A DNA stretch of 64,000 bases. It comes from Apostichopus japonicus. Taxonomy: Eukaryota > Echinodermata > Holothuroidea > Aspidochirotida > Stichopodidae. Positions 26,301 to 36,640 of the stretch are shown here, in pieces (the first letter of the stretch is position 1; each line of letters begins with the position of its first letter). The notes beneath the pieces were generated by a model. It searched no databases, had not been told where the DNA came from, and saw nothing but the letters and a program-made list of their open reading frames with translations. The stretch spans positions 6,703,984 through 6,767,983 of the forward strand of contig NC_092564.1 of the NCBI RefSeq assembly GCF_037975245.1. Reading direction: 5' to 3'. Both the position numbers and the translations under genes were made by a program.

Positions 26301-29300
26301 TCCGAAGCCTTGTCAGCAACGAAAATGGTGTCAGTAGTTATAAATATAGTCTGTCGAAGAGTGCCATAACACGATAAATTCTCACAGATGTTGTTGTCAA
26401 CGTAGAGAGGTGTCGGTTCTCTTTTCTAATTGTATCACTATTTAATCTCTTAATGCTTACTAAAATACATAATAATGTAAACCAACATTGTATTCACTTA
26501 TTCATTAAGGGTTTATCTTGATATCACTTTGAAAATTTTCAAAGAAAATAATGTTTCATAATTTAGAAACAATTGTTACGATATATTCGGTTATTAGTAC
26601 ATGTTGATTGTGTCCTCAAACGTTGTTAATTGCTGGGGTTTTTTTCTCCAACATATTTTTCCGCGTTGATGATAATATATGTACTATTCTGTATGTGATC
26701 ATAGATATTTATACCATGAATTTGTGAATTTTGAAAACTTGAAATAATGATTGACTGTATACAAACTTTTTATGATTTCCTCCATACAAATGAAGCATCT
26801 TATACAGACCTTTGTATACCCTCCTTCCCCTTCACAATCCCCCCTCCTCCACCCACCGCCCCCATCCAAACACCCTTCTTTAACCAATTTTGTCGATTAT
26901 AAATCTGATTGAGTGCATTTATCGTATATAAAACTGATTACTAAAGCAATGTTACTGGAATGTAGCGAGTTCAAATACTACTTACAAACGGATGACTATA
27001 AAACCATGACAATCATGGTCCTAAGATGGAACATAACATCACAACTTACCCACACATTTCTTGCTGCAGCTTATTTCATATTTTAACAAAAATGATTTCT
27101 TAAGAAGGATATGAATAGTTAATCAATAATGACTATATAAGTTTAACAAATATTCATTTATGTTTATGGTTATGTCACTACTCAGGTCTAGAACCCAAAT
27201 TTCTACTTGACATGGTTGGCACATGTTTTCTTTGCGCAAATGTGTTCATGTGTAACCATTTGTAGCCACTCCCACTGCCCTGAACAAAAATAAAATATAA
27301 GAAGATATTAACAATGACTTGTTTAAGACAGTTTTTGGAGAGAGAAAATAATTGCATCTTTTCAGTAATTATATATGAAATGTCTACACGAAATATTTAG
27401 AACATTTGTTATTTTATGAAATATTATTCTTATGAAATTTTAATTAAGAAAAAACAATTATATATAACTACCCATGGCTAATTTTTAATCTACAGAAGTT
27501 ATCGACAAGATAAAACAGAAATATTATGAAGAAGATGATGTTTAAACATCGAAATGTTCCAACTTTCAGAGTGCACTGTTTTACTTTCAAAATGCGCACT
27601 TAAATTTGTGGACGTAAAAATCTCAATGTTTAATATATCAAATTGTAAACAAATGTACTAATATGCTTTGTGATATATTTATTCACCACAATGCTATTAT
27701 TTGTAAAGTGATACTTAATTGAAAAGAACACAAATCCTTGTTCTTCAATCTCTGTTGTATGAATTTTGGTGAACAATGTTCAAAAGGTTCCAATAGCGGA
27801 AGTAATCCCCATTGTTTTAATATCCTAATGACGTGTGGTATAGCTTTCCATAATTACTTCCTTAATATAAAAATATACTGAAAATTGTTCACAGATTTCT
27901 TTGTCAATTCCTCTCGATAAAATCATATTTACATATTTCTTTTCTGTAGTATCCAAATTCACTCTAATATAGGCGTGACAACTTCTATGACAAAGGGGTT
28001 TGATTCGATCAATTTGAATTTAAACCAGAATAATTCACGAAAAGTTGATTCAAACTGTCCTCTTTTCCCACCCTACTCCCACCCCCCCCCCCAGAAGCAT
28101 CTTGAACATGCTAATTTATTTCGTCGATGAGTACAACTGTACCCCCTGTCACCCCCCCCCCACCCACCACCATATGTGCCATCCACGTTCACCCTGGATC
28201 CTACCCATAATGTTCTTCTCCATACTTTTAAGAAGGGATGTTTTAAATTCCAGGATGGATGAACAAAAGTTGTTACAAGTTGATTTCATAAACTGTCAGA
28301 TTGTGGATCTTTTGAAGATATCAAATACCAAACAGTATAGCGTTTTAAATGAACAAAATGTTATAACGCACTGGGAAACGAATTGTATCAGCATTTAAAG
28401 TATGCAAATATTAAGAAAAAGATGGCACTCGAATAGCCAATACATTTTCATCTGAGGTTGATAATAACTAGTAAATATTCTAGAGTTTTTCCAACTACAA
28501 TTTTCAACATCATTATATGAATAGTAAATTTGAAATAATTTAGGAATTTCTTTGCAATTCAACTGAATGAATAGAGCATGTCAAAAATGTCTGCCTTAAG
28601 CCAAGCAATTTTTATTCTCTAATGAATCTGATGACAATAGTCCTACTACTTTGGAAATGCATTAATACTAAATGAAATATTTGATGGAAACATTACATAA
28701 AGGAAGCAATGTTTTGTCACGAGGTATACAAAAAATAAATCTATTTATGTTACAAGAGGCATATAGCTATCACGGTCCTTAAAAAAGCTTATGGTGTCAT
28801 ATTTTGGTATACGGTTTCTTCCAAGGTTACACCAGTGATAAAACACATCATGTAACATGATAAGTTGCCAATGATAAAAATATTGGTTTTGATTTTGTTT
28901 TTGTTTTTATTTAATTATTTATTTCTCATGTTGTTTTAACCTCACCTATTAGAACAGCAATGACCTTGAAAGTCAGACTAATTCAAAACAAATTCGGTTG
29001 ATTTGGGGCGAGAAATAAAAATAGTAACAAAAGGGGTGCAGTTCTTGATTTACCAAATTTCTGTCTGTTGCTTCTAAACAAAGTATGAAAAATCAATAAA
29101 GTATTATCATTTTGTGATGGTTGTGTTTGTTTGTTTGTTTACTTACTTTTGTTTGTTCATCTGCATAATTACTCTGTAATTTTAAAACTGAATATGTTTT
29201 ACGAAACGAATATGCATTTGGCATCCAAGCTGTCAGTCAGATACACAACAGTGTCTTATAACGCACGACTACCGTTACAAACTGCTGTTGTTTTGTTCTG

Positions 29301-29471
29301 CAAAGATGGTCTACACTTTCAGAATTGCTACTGTAAGTAATTACACCCTAGCCACAGGAAAAATATCTCTTATCATTTATTTTCACAAAAGTTCGACCAA
29401 CGGTCTTAAAAAAGCAAGGTCTGGTGGTTTATTATTTATATCTTCTTTCGGATGAAAAATGTCTTCGAAAA
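23394..29471. other. Gene-free interval, possibly intron of the downstream minus-strand gene
   Basis: No gene recognised. It contains a T-run/G-run junction at 25731-25753, pyrimidine-rich tracts near 26140-26210 and 26818-26880, and C-runs near 28079-28093 and 28149-28163. I looked on the minus strand for the homeodomain signature (the WFQNRR and ELEKEF coding patterns) and saw none. That search was by eye and is not exhaustive. Confidence 0.5.
25731..25753 (+). repeat. Abrupt T-run to G-run junction
   Basis: Ten T followed by 13 G and then TTAAACC. It is the third copy of this architecture in the window. Confidence 0.85.
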
Positions 29472-29560
29472 CCCGAAACGTTTTTACGGTTCAAGAGGTA
29501 GCTGTACCCGGAATCGCGTGCCGTTTACGACGGTTCTTACTGCTCCCGAAACTTTGGGTT
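29472..29560. repeat. CpG-rich patch with a degenerate 35-38 bp direct repeat
   Basis: CCCGAAACG at 29472, CCCGGAATCG at 29507 and CCCGAAACT at 29545 start three related units that also share CGTTT..ACGGTTC. About ten CpGs fall in under 90 bp of otherwise CpG-poor sequence. It lies about 800 bp on the intron side of the exon donor at 30353. It could be a regulatory element or a small repeat; no open frame is convincing. Confidence 0.45.
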
Positions 29561-30352
29561 TGGTGAAGAGCGTGTTTTATGATGTATACACGCACACATT
29601 ACACACACTGTAGCAAATAACGTTATCGCCAGTACCGAAATCGCTCTACTACTATATGGGCCTATATCGACAAACAAACAAAAATAAAGAGATAACCCCC
29701 AACAAAAAACCGTTGAACAAAGATACTTTGCATACGAAGACAATAGCACTCATAAAAAAAAACCTACCAGGGTAAAGGATGTATTTAACCTGTAATATTG
29801 ACTTTACCTAAAAAAAAGGAATGTGTTGTAAGCATTCCCGACAAATAATAAAATGGAGATCCACCGGCCAATTTAGCAGCTCATTAAAGCTTAATTGACG
29901 TTTTCAAAGTGTTTACATTCTGTATTTGTTCTAGTTCCTTACCATCAGATCATGTATTGCTTGGCTTTCAGATGTTGTTTATGTCTAACTACCTTTTTAT
30001 ATAGTTAAACCACTTCCGTGCTTTCAAGCATATAGTAGCTTCAAAAAGTTTCATATAAAAATAAATCTATGTTCTCGTCATGTTTTTTTTTGGTATATAG
30101 TTATGATTGCTTTGTTTTATTTCAAATAAATACATATATAATCAACTATAACGTGCAAAGTATTTCCTGCCCGTGGTGATAACATCTCCCTCTTGTCAGT
30201 TTGGTTTTAACTACCACGACATAAAAAGGACAATTACGTACGCATGGTCAATGCTAAAAATTTCTTTAGCACCCATTTTTTTTGTTGAATATTCGTTTTA
30301 ACGACGCACCAACAACAACAAAAACACATTAATAATAATAACATGATAATAC

Positions 30353-30845
30353 CTGGATTATCCGTTGAAGATTGAGATTTCGGGGTATGTTCAGACTCGT
30401 TCGGCGTTGGGTCCCTAAACTCTGGCGTCTGTCTTGTAAGGTCTACGGCGGCAGATGCCCCCATTGCCGCCTCTGTGTAGTAATTTCCGGATGGTTCAGC
30501 GCTAGTATGATGGTTACCTGGCGTCCAAGGAGAACTGCCAGCTTCGGATGGTGGGACCGGGCCACCGATTGCGCCATGCCCTGCACCGCCGCCACCGTAA
30601 TTGTGCACGGGAAGTGGGGGAGGCGGTACGGTCGGGCTCTGATAAGGATATCCACCCATAAAACCCATGCAGTTACCGCCGCTATGGTGAGAGAAAGCGA
30701 AGGACGGTGGGTGGTTTCCAGGGCCTGTCATTGGCTCGTAAAATGGTCCAGCTATCGCCTGGCCGAACGGTCGGGGTTGCGCCCCGTCATGGAATGTCTG
30801 TCCGTGTTGTTGATGCAAACTCGGTGTTAAGTGCGTATTGTCCAT
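30353..30845 (-). CDS. Probable exon 1 of a posterior (Abd-B/Hox9-13 class) Hox gene; partial CDS
   Basis: This minus-strand open frame is clearly GC-richer than its surroundings. The start chosen is ATG 30845-30843 (G at -3, G at +4). An in-frame ATG seven codons upstream overlaps a possible splice acceptor. From the chosen start it encodes 164 residues plus one base: Met-Asp-Asn-Thr-His-Leu, a Pro/Gly/His/Tyr-rich region with Met-Gly-Phe-Met-Gly-Gly-Tyr-Pro-Tyr (about 60-68), a PPPPLP run (about 74-79), four Gly (about 84-87), Ser-Pro-Trp-Thr-Pro (about 105-109), then a polar tail ending Ser-Ser-Thr-Asp-Asn-Pro. The donor CAG|GTATTA follows in phase 1 directly after Asn-Pro. In Hox9-type genes exon 1 likewise ends at Asn-Pro plus one base, and exon 2 begins shortly before the Trp and the homeodomain. 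Low-complexity N-termini of this kind are typical of Hox proteins. DNA binding itself is not visible here because the homeodomain exon was not found. Another developmental transcription factor is possible. Confidence 0.6.
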
Positions 30846-31100
30846 TCCACGGCTTTCGAACTGCATATTGTAAAAATAAAAAAAATATTTTTTACGGTCG
30901 ATTAGTAACTCCGTGGAAGTTTAACCGTAAACCTTTTGCTCGAGTCTTTTGACAGGCAAATAACGTCGTCCATACAATTTCACCATAAAAATATGACGTG
31001 ATGGATTTTCTCCTAATGTCCTAGGAGACTGAGAGAGGCACATGTGACTTTCAACCAATAGGCTCCCGCGAGAGGTTCATTTACGAGCTTTAGCTTTCTA
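30846..31100 (-). promoter_or_regulatory. 5' leader/possible proximal promoter or upstream intron end of the Hox-like gene
   Basis: This segment lies immediately upstream of the exon on the minus strand. It holds an inverted CCAAT box (31055-31059), a palindromic E-box CACATGTG (31039-31046), a CRE-half TGACG (30994-30998), a TTTATGG site on the minus strand (30983-30989) of the kind bound by Cdx and posterior Hox proteins, and a TGACAG (30950-30955) TALE/Meis-type site. No TATA box is clear. Next to the exon, a T-rich tract ending ATATGCAG (about 30861-30890 on the minus strand) could be a splice acceptor, which would put the true promoter further upstream. Motif matches this short occur by chance, so the assignment is tentative. 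Confidence 0.35.
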
Positions 31101-32982
31101 TTTTTTTTTTTTTTTTACTATACACATGTATAACCCTCTTTTAAGCAGTATCATTGAACGTTGGTCTTCTACGATTTCTTGCCTTCCATTAAATCCGTCA
31201 GAGCGGAACAGAATGGCGGTTAAGGTGTGGAATCCAGAAACTAAAAACCCTTCCAATGGTATTACTAGGAGTAACGTAGAAACAGGGTAAATGTATCCGC
31301 CAAAAAGACAAAAATGGATATAAATTTTCGCCAATCGAAAGATTTGCTACGAAAGTGTGAGTTACTTTCTATTTGACTGAAAAACGTGTTACTGTTAAAA
31401 CAGTGAGATCATCATCACATACGCTAGTGGGAAAAAAATATATACATGTCATGTGACCACATGCTTATCCAATGACTCTCTGTGGATTTCCTCGTGGCTA
31501 CTTAGCCGTTGAAAATGGCGAAGGAGAATAAGAGGAGAGACGAGTAAAAAAAAAAAAAACACGGAATGAAGCAATATAGCCTTTAACCTCAAGAAGTGGA
31601 CCTCTGTACTGGGCACAAAAAAAAAATCTGAATGACCGTGTGTTTGGGAAGCAGAGGAGTCGGTGAGTAATTAGAGCAAGGACGTAAATTACTGCTGGCT
31701 TTGTTTGTGTTGCAATGGTCAGAAAAATTCAAAGAAGCCGCCTGCAATTAGGGGCATGTAATCACTTATCACCAAACCATCTTCTGAGGAACCAAGACCC
31801 CTCGATATGTATATAGATATTTTTTTTCTACTCCCCCGTTTTTCGTTCAGATCATCATGCTTCCGCCTGGTTTATTGTGTATTCCCCAATTGTAGAAGTT
31901 TTTTAGGCGAAATGATTTGGTATTTTACACAAAAGTATATGAATGGAGTTTATACTTTACAAAAAGAAGTCAAATTATCCCAAGCATCTACTTACCACCA
32001 TTGACCACAGCTTCGCATTGAAAATTTGATGTAACATTCTTTGCGATGGGGGAGCGGGGTAGGGGAGCGGGTAGGGAAGGGGTCAGGTGGGGTGGAAGGG
32101 GAGGGGTATTTAGAATGACACCAAAGTCTGAAGGCAGAAAAACATGAAGAATGAAAATATTGTTTGCTACGAATTATAAGAATAAATCGAATCAAGAGTG
32201 GAGAATTGTTGATACCTTTATGCTTGCACGACTATTCCATTAGCTTCATATGGATGAGTTCAGCTTGTTACCTGTTTTTGAAATCGTCAACTATTGACCT
32301 CATTTGTCTGATGAGTATTCATTCGACATGTTTCCTACATTCTGTTATGATCAATGTGTTGATGCTACGTTGCATGCAATCTCCTATTCGCAATAATTTA
32401 AATCAATATCGTCTCTCAAGTAAAATTTATATTTGTAACTATTGGATGAAACATGTAAAGTAATTATATAATGATAAGTGATTTGAAGTACATGATGGAT
32501 GGCGCGGTATGTTTGTTTACAACTGAAATGGTTAAAAAAAAAAAATTCTGTTAAAAAGCAACTTTTATTTGTACTTTCCATGAAAAATTATACACAGTAT
32601 GGCTATACTTAACGTTAATCATGGTTTAGATTTTCGCAAACTATGGTACAAATATAAACAAATAAAAAGTAAATAAACATAGGATCACAATCACATACAT
32701 TCTATTATCATGCATTAATTAGTATTATTTACTGATTTCTACGTTATGTAATTGAATTGAGGCACGTTACATTTGCATTAACGTAATAAATTGATTGACA
32801 GTTTAATGTGAATGTTAGATGACGTCATACATAAATTGCTATATCCGCAGATTGTACAATGTAAGCAAATGTACACCTTTCATAGTAAACATAACATCAT
32901 GGTATGTAGAATTTATGAATATACTAAATAATAGATTTCAACAGGTGTACTGAGTTATATGCAATATAAATATACACGCACG
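31101..32982. other. Gene-free interval upstream of the Hox-like exon
   Basis: No gene recognised. A poly-T at 31101-31117, a poly-A at about 31546-31559 and a G-rich quadruplex-prone tract at 32047-32107 are the only notable features. Confidence 0.55.
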
Positions 32983-32986
32983 CACA

Positions 32987-33018
<32 letters not shown>
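32983..33018. repeat. Compound CACGCA/(TA)n microsatellite
   Basis: Short CACGCA units run directly into TA repeats. Confidence 0.85.
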
Positions 33019-33020
<2 letters not shown>

Positions 33021-33070
33021 TGTAGGTTCATTTATATAGGTATATTTAACGCCTAACACTGTATTTTTTC

Positions 33071-33152
33071 GGGGGAGGTGGGGAAGGTGGGTGAGGGGGA
33101 GGTGAGAGGGGGAGGGGTGGGAGGGGGAGGTGGGAGGGGGAGGTGGGAGGGC
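33071..33152 (+). repeat. G-quadruplex-prone minisatellite, GGGGGAGGTGGGA units
   Basis: About 80 bp made of GGGGGAGGTGGGAG-like units. The last three units (about 33109-33150) are nearly identical. Many runs of three or more G on one strand. It is followed by GC-rich sequence to about 33236 that ends with a CTCGATCCGCC motif resembling a decayed hAT terminus. Confidence 0.85.
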
Positions 33153-33236
33153 CCTCGGGTCCCTCAACGTGGGAGTCGGATTCAACTACCCCAGGGCCAC
33201 ATTCCCCCTTTATAAAAAAAAATCCTCGATCCGCCT

Positions 33237-33638
33237 ATGTTGTCCAAACTGCGAGGCTTATTTCCTATGCACTGAGTTTACCTTAAGGTTTGAGTTTGAC
33301 TAACACTCTATAGGATTAGTTGAGTTCAGTGAGTAAGTATTAAAGGTCAAAGGTAATTGCTCCTAAACTGTTCAAAGCTAATCAGAAATAGCTAAATATC
33401 GTTATGCTTAAAACTCTCATATGCCAATATGAAAGGGGTTTGTTACATTAACAATGCTATCCCATGAATTCAGAAAGGAGAGTAAAAAATCGAACATTTG
33501 CATATTTGGGGGAAGCAAATGCATAATGATGGAAGTAAGAAATCATTATTGAAGATTTAATATAAGCCATCATTAGTATTCCACTGTGTACAAAATCTTA
33601 AACACAATAGCTGTGAGCCTTTGAGATTGGTAGTACTC
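33237..33638. other. Gene-free interval
   Basis: AT-rich sequence; nothing recognised. Confidence 0.6.
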
Positions 33639-33669
33639 AATTCAATCCAATTCAATTCAATTCAATTAA
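33639..33669 (+). repeat. (TTCAA)n microsatellite
   Basis: About six TTCAA units with one variant. It is similar in style to pentanucleotide tails of CR1/L2-type LINEs, but no LINE sequence is seen beside it. Confidence 0.85.
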
Positions 33670-33803
33670 GGGCCATTTCATTTGTTAGATCTGCTAAAAT
33701 GGTCACGCTTCTGCTAGTTTACTTGATAGTTTGGTCTGACTCTTTGATTGCCCAGAAACCTTTCGGAGCTTTTTGTTATTGGAGGATTAGTATTTTTGAT
33801 TGG

Positions 33804-33848
33804 GATGGAGGGGAGGAGGGGAGGAGGGGAGGAGGGGAGGGGGGGGGT
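33804..33848 (+). repeat. (GGAGGGGA)n G-rich minisatellite
   Basis: Four to five GGAGGGGA units followed by a longer G-run; quadruplex-prone on the plus strand. Confidence 0.9.
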
Positions 33849-36372
33849 CGCGGGGAGAGTAGAAAGGAGACTTAAATATAACCCAACTCTGTGGACAGTT
33901 ACCCGGTATCGAAAGTGTTTTGCTCCATTCCCTTCCCCCCCCCATCCCTTCCCCATGATTTTTTAATTTATTTTATCTACAGGCGCGCATGTTCATCTAC
34001 TTTACCTATCGTTTTCTGTCAAACACGATGTTAACATATAGATTATTACAAAGATTAACGCCGAATTTCGCATTATCAGACCTGTTGATTCTTTGTGGAA
34101 CAGTGACATAACAACTCGAACGTGACAAATACACTTTTCAATTATTCCTATTAAAGGAGCTATCTGAATCTATGACATCTCTTTCTTTAATAAGAAATGT
34201 TCTTCTGTAATTATGATTTCGAAAAGACGTCTAAGTATTAAACAAAAATTTAACCATATAGGGGAGTGATAGATAAAGAAAAAAAAATTGGGAAACCAAG
34301 TATGCCGGTTGATTCGAAGATGATTATCGAGATCAGTTTCCTTTTGTCTTTAATTAATATCAGTTGACGTGATACATAAACAACAACATATGCGATGAAT
34401 ACATAAGAGAATGAAACTAATGGCGTAAGATAATTATTACAGTTTATATTAGATATATATCATTCTAGGCTCATTGTCTAAACTCTAAAAACAAATAAAT
34501 GATCATGTTAAGTGTAAGGTAAAAAAACTAAACTTCAATGTGAAACTAATCTTAGCGGTGAATGAATAACTTTTTTAACATCCCTTTAACAGGATGAGCA
34601 AACGTCTGAAGTATTTGTCTTTCATATAATTAATGACGCTGTTATTACGGTTATTAAAGAAAGACAGAATCTGCATCATAAAGGTTTTTAAGCTTTTTTT
34701 TGTTGTTGGAAGTTTGTATTTATTTAAGGAAGTTACCCCGTCTGTGACATTTATCTATAACGGGTCAGGTTTATGGAGTATTTATATTTATCTCTTCTTT
34801 GAAATATCCATTTTGTAACACCTGGTTTTAATGACTGAATAATTTCCTTTGCTTTCTTTACAAGGTTATAAATGGAATTAAACACTTCATTTTTATGTGA
34901 AAGAGAAACTAAAATTGTTTTGGACATTTTACTTTCAGAAATATCTCCTTCACTTGAACAGATGGTTTTTGCGAGCATCTGTTTTGTCTGTTTTCTTTCG
35001 TTTGTCGGTGAGGAGGGACGCCAGGGGCGGGGGAAGGGGGTAGTTTGTCGGCTATGAAAAATTATGAATGGTGATTTTAAAAGAAAAACCCAATCATAAA
35101 ATTTGCTTATGTATACCTCTTTGGTTCTATCTCCGGAATCAAAGTGGAAAATTATGAATTACATATGATATAATAAAATACTTATTTGAATTCTTTAGAT
35201 ATTATATTTGTGTGATGAAAATTCCAAATATTTTTTTTTAATCACAGAATTTTTTATTCAAAGACATTACCTCAATAATGAATTTTGGGATAATTAATCA
35301 TATGAAAACAATTGCTAAAGAATGAGAAATTCGAAAGACACTGTTTTATAGTCTTGTAACGTTGAATACAAAATATCACCGATGTTTTTTTTTTTCTCTC
35401 AGCCCGCAGAAAGACATAACAGTATAGTTAGTAGTTGATAATAAAACGGTGTATAGTTCTTTAAAAGGTATAAAGTTATCGTTCTCACAAAAAATCACAG
35501 TATATACAGATCGATAATTTTGAGGTAAAAAACATTATTTGCAATAGTTAACATAAATACAATGAACTCAAGTATAAAAAGAACTCCCATGCTCAATTTC
35601 TGTCACAAAATTCAGATAATTGAAAATGGTTTCCAGTCGAAATTAATTACAGAAGTATAACGTTTAACTAAAATCACAATTAAGCTTCACTTGGTGTTGC
35701 ATTTATATCATAGATAATATTATACACATATTATATCATATATAAGTACATTAGAATTTATGTAATAAGCATGCGTACCTACTAAATTTTAAAACAAACA
35801 CTGACTAATTTTCATGTAAAATATAATTTCACAACTTTTGAAGGAAAAAAATAGAGTTTTTTATATGAGCTTAATTCTACTTACAAGGAAGAGATGAAAG
35901 TGTAGGTTTACCTAATTTGTCATTATTATTATTTATTTGTTATTTAATTATTTATTAGTATTATTGTCTTATTTGTCATCTGAAATATAACTTTGAGCAT
36001 TGCTCTATTAGGTTAGTTCTAATTTCTGAATATTTCAAACCAAATGCACATATCTTTAATATGACAGACACACGGATATTTTTCACTAATTATTAATGTT
36101 GTGTGATTTGAAACAATTATTGTGAACATACTAAGACCGGTTGATAACCAAACAAAATGTAAATAAACCATACATGAATATGAATAAAGTATAATTATGC
36201 TTTTAGTTATTTGTGTATCCTATTCGCAGAAAAACTTTTATCTGTGTTGGTTGAGTAATATACCAGTTCCACTACGGCAACATAATTATTTACTATACAT
36301 AACCATAGATCGAGATATATGGAAATGAATCAACAATTTCAATGTCAAAAAGCGTAAATGTTTTGCACCCTT
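33849..36372. other. Gene-free interval
   Basis: AT-rich sequence with a poly-C near 33935-33943. Open frames of about 60-75 codons lack coding character. Confidence 0.55.
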
Positions 36373-36640
36373 TTCCGTGTGTTTGCGTGTGTATGTGTGT
36401 GTTTACAACACTTGCCGGGGTAGTGGATGGGGGGGGGGCGGTTGAGGGTCGGTTTGGAAAATGGGCATAATGAACTAACAATTTCGAGAAAAATGTATCC
36501 GCGCATCATTCCGTGTGTTTGCGTGTGTATGTGTGTTCTTGCAACACTTTCCGGGATGGGGGGGGGGGGGTGGAAGCGGGGTTGGTTTGGAAAATGGGCA
36601 TAATGAACTCACAATTTCAACAAAAAAAAATTAGCGCAGT
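36373..36640 (+). repeat. Tandem duplication with a 136-bp period, each copy with a G-run
   Basis: The block TTCCGTGTGTTTGCGTGTGT, then ATGTGTGT, CAACACTT-CCGG, a G-run, GGTTTGGAAAATGGGCATAA and TGAACT-ACAATTTC occurs at 36373 and again at 36509, about 90% identical by eye. The G-run and the TG part vary in length between copies. This looks more recent than the other duplications in the window. Confidence 0.88.

Noticed and set aside
28045-28398. 117-codon plus-strand frame
   Set aside because: Its first half runs through C-homopolymers (Pro/His-rich) and the rest has no recognisable features.
30372-30830. 152-codon plus-strand frame opposite the Hox-like exon
   Set aside because: It is the antisense shadow of the GC-rich exon. 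Its Arg/Trp/Cys-rich composition is typical of reverse frames and it has no splice or start support.
31515-31547. Short ATG-TAA frame of ten codons with good start context followed by poly-A
   Set aside because: Ten lysine/arginine-rich codons before an A-run are easily produced by chance in AT-rich DNA. No target duplication or homology to suggest a retrocopy.
33071-33236. Possible hAT MITE ending in CTCGATCCGCC
   Set aside because: Only one terminus-like motif is visible, with no matching left end or target duplication, so it was mentioned only as a possible broken end.
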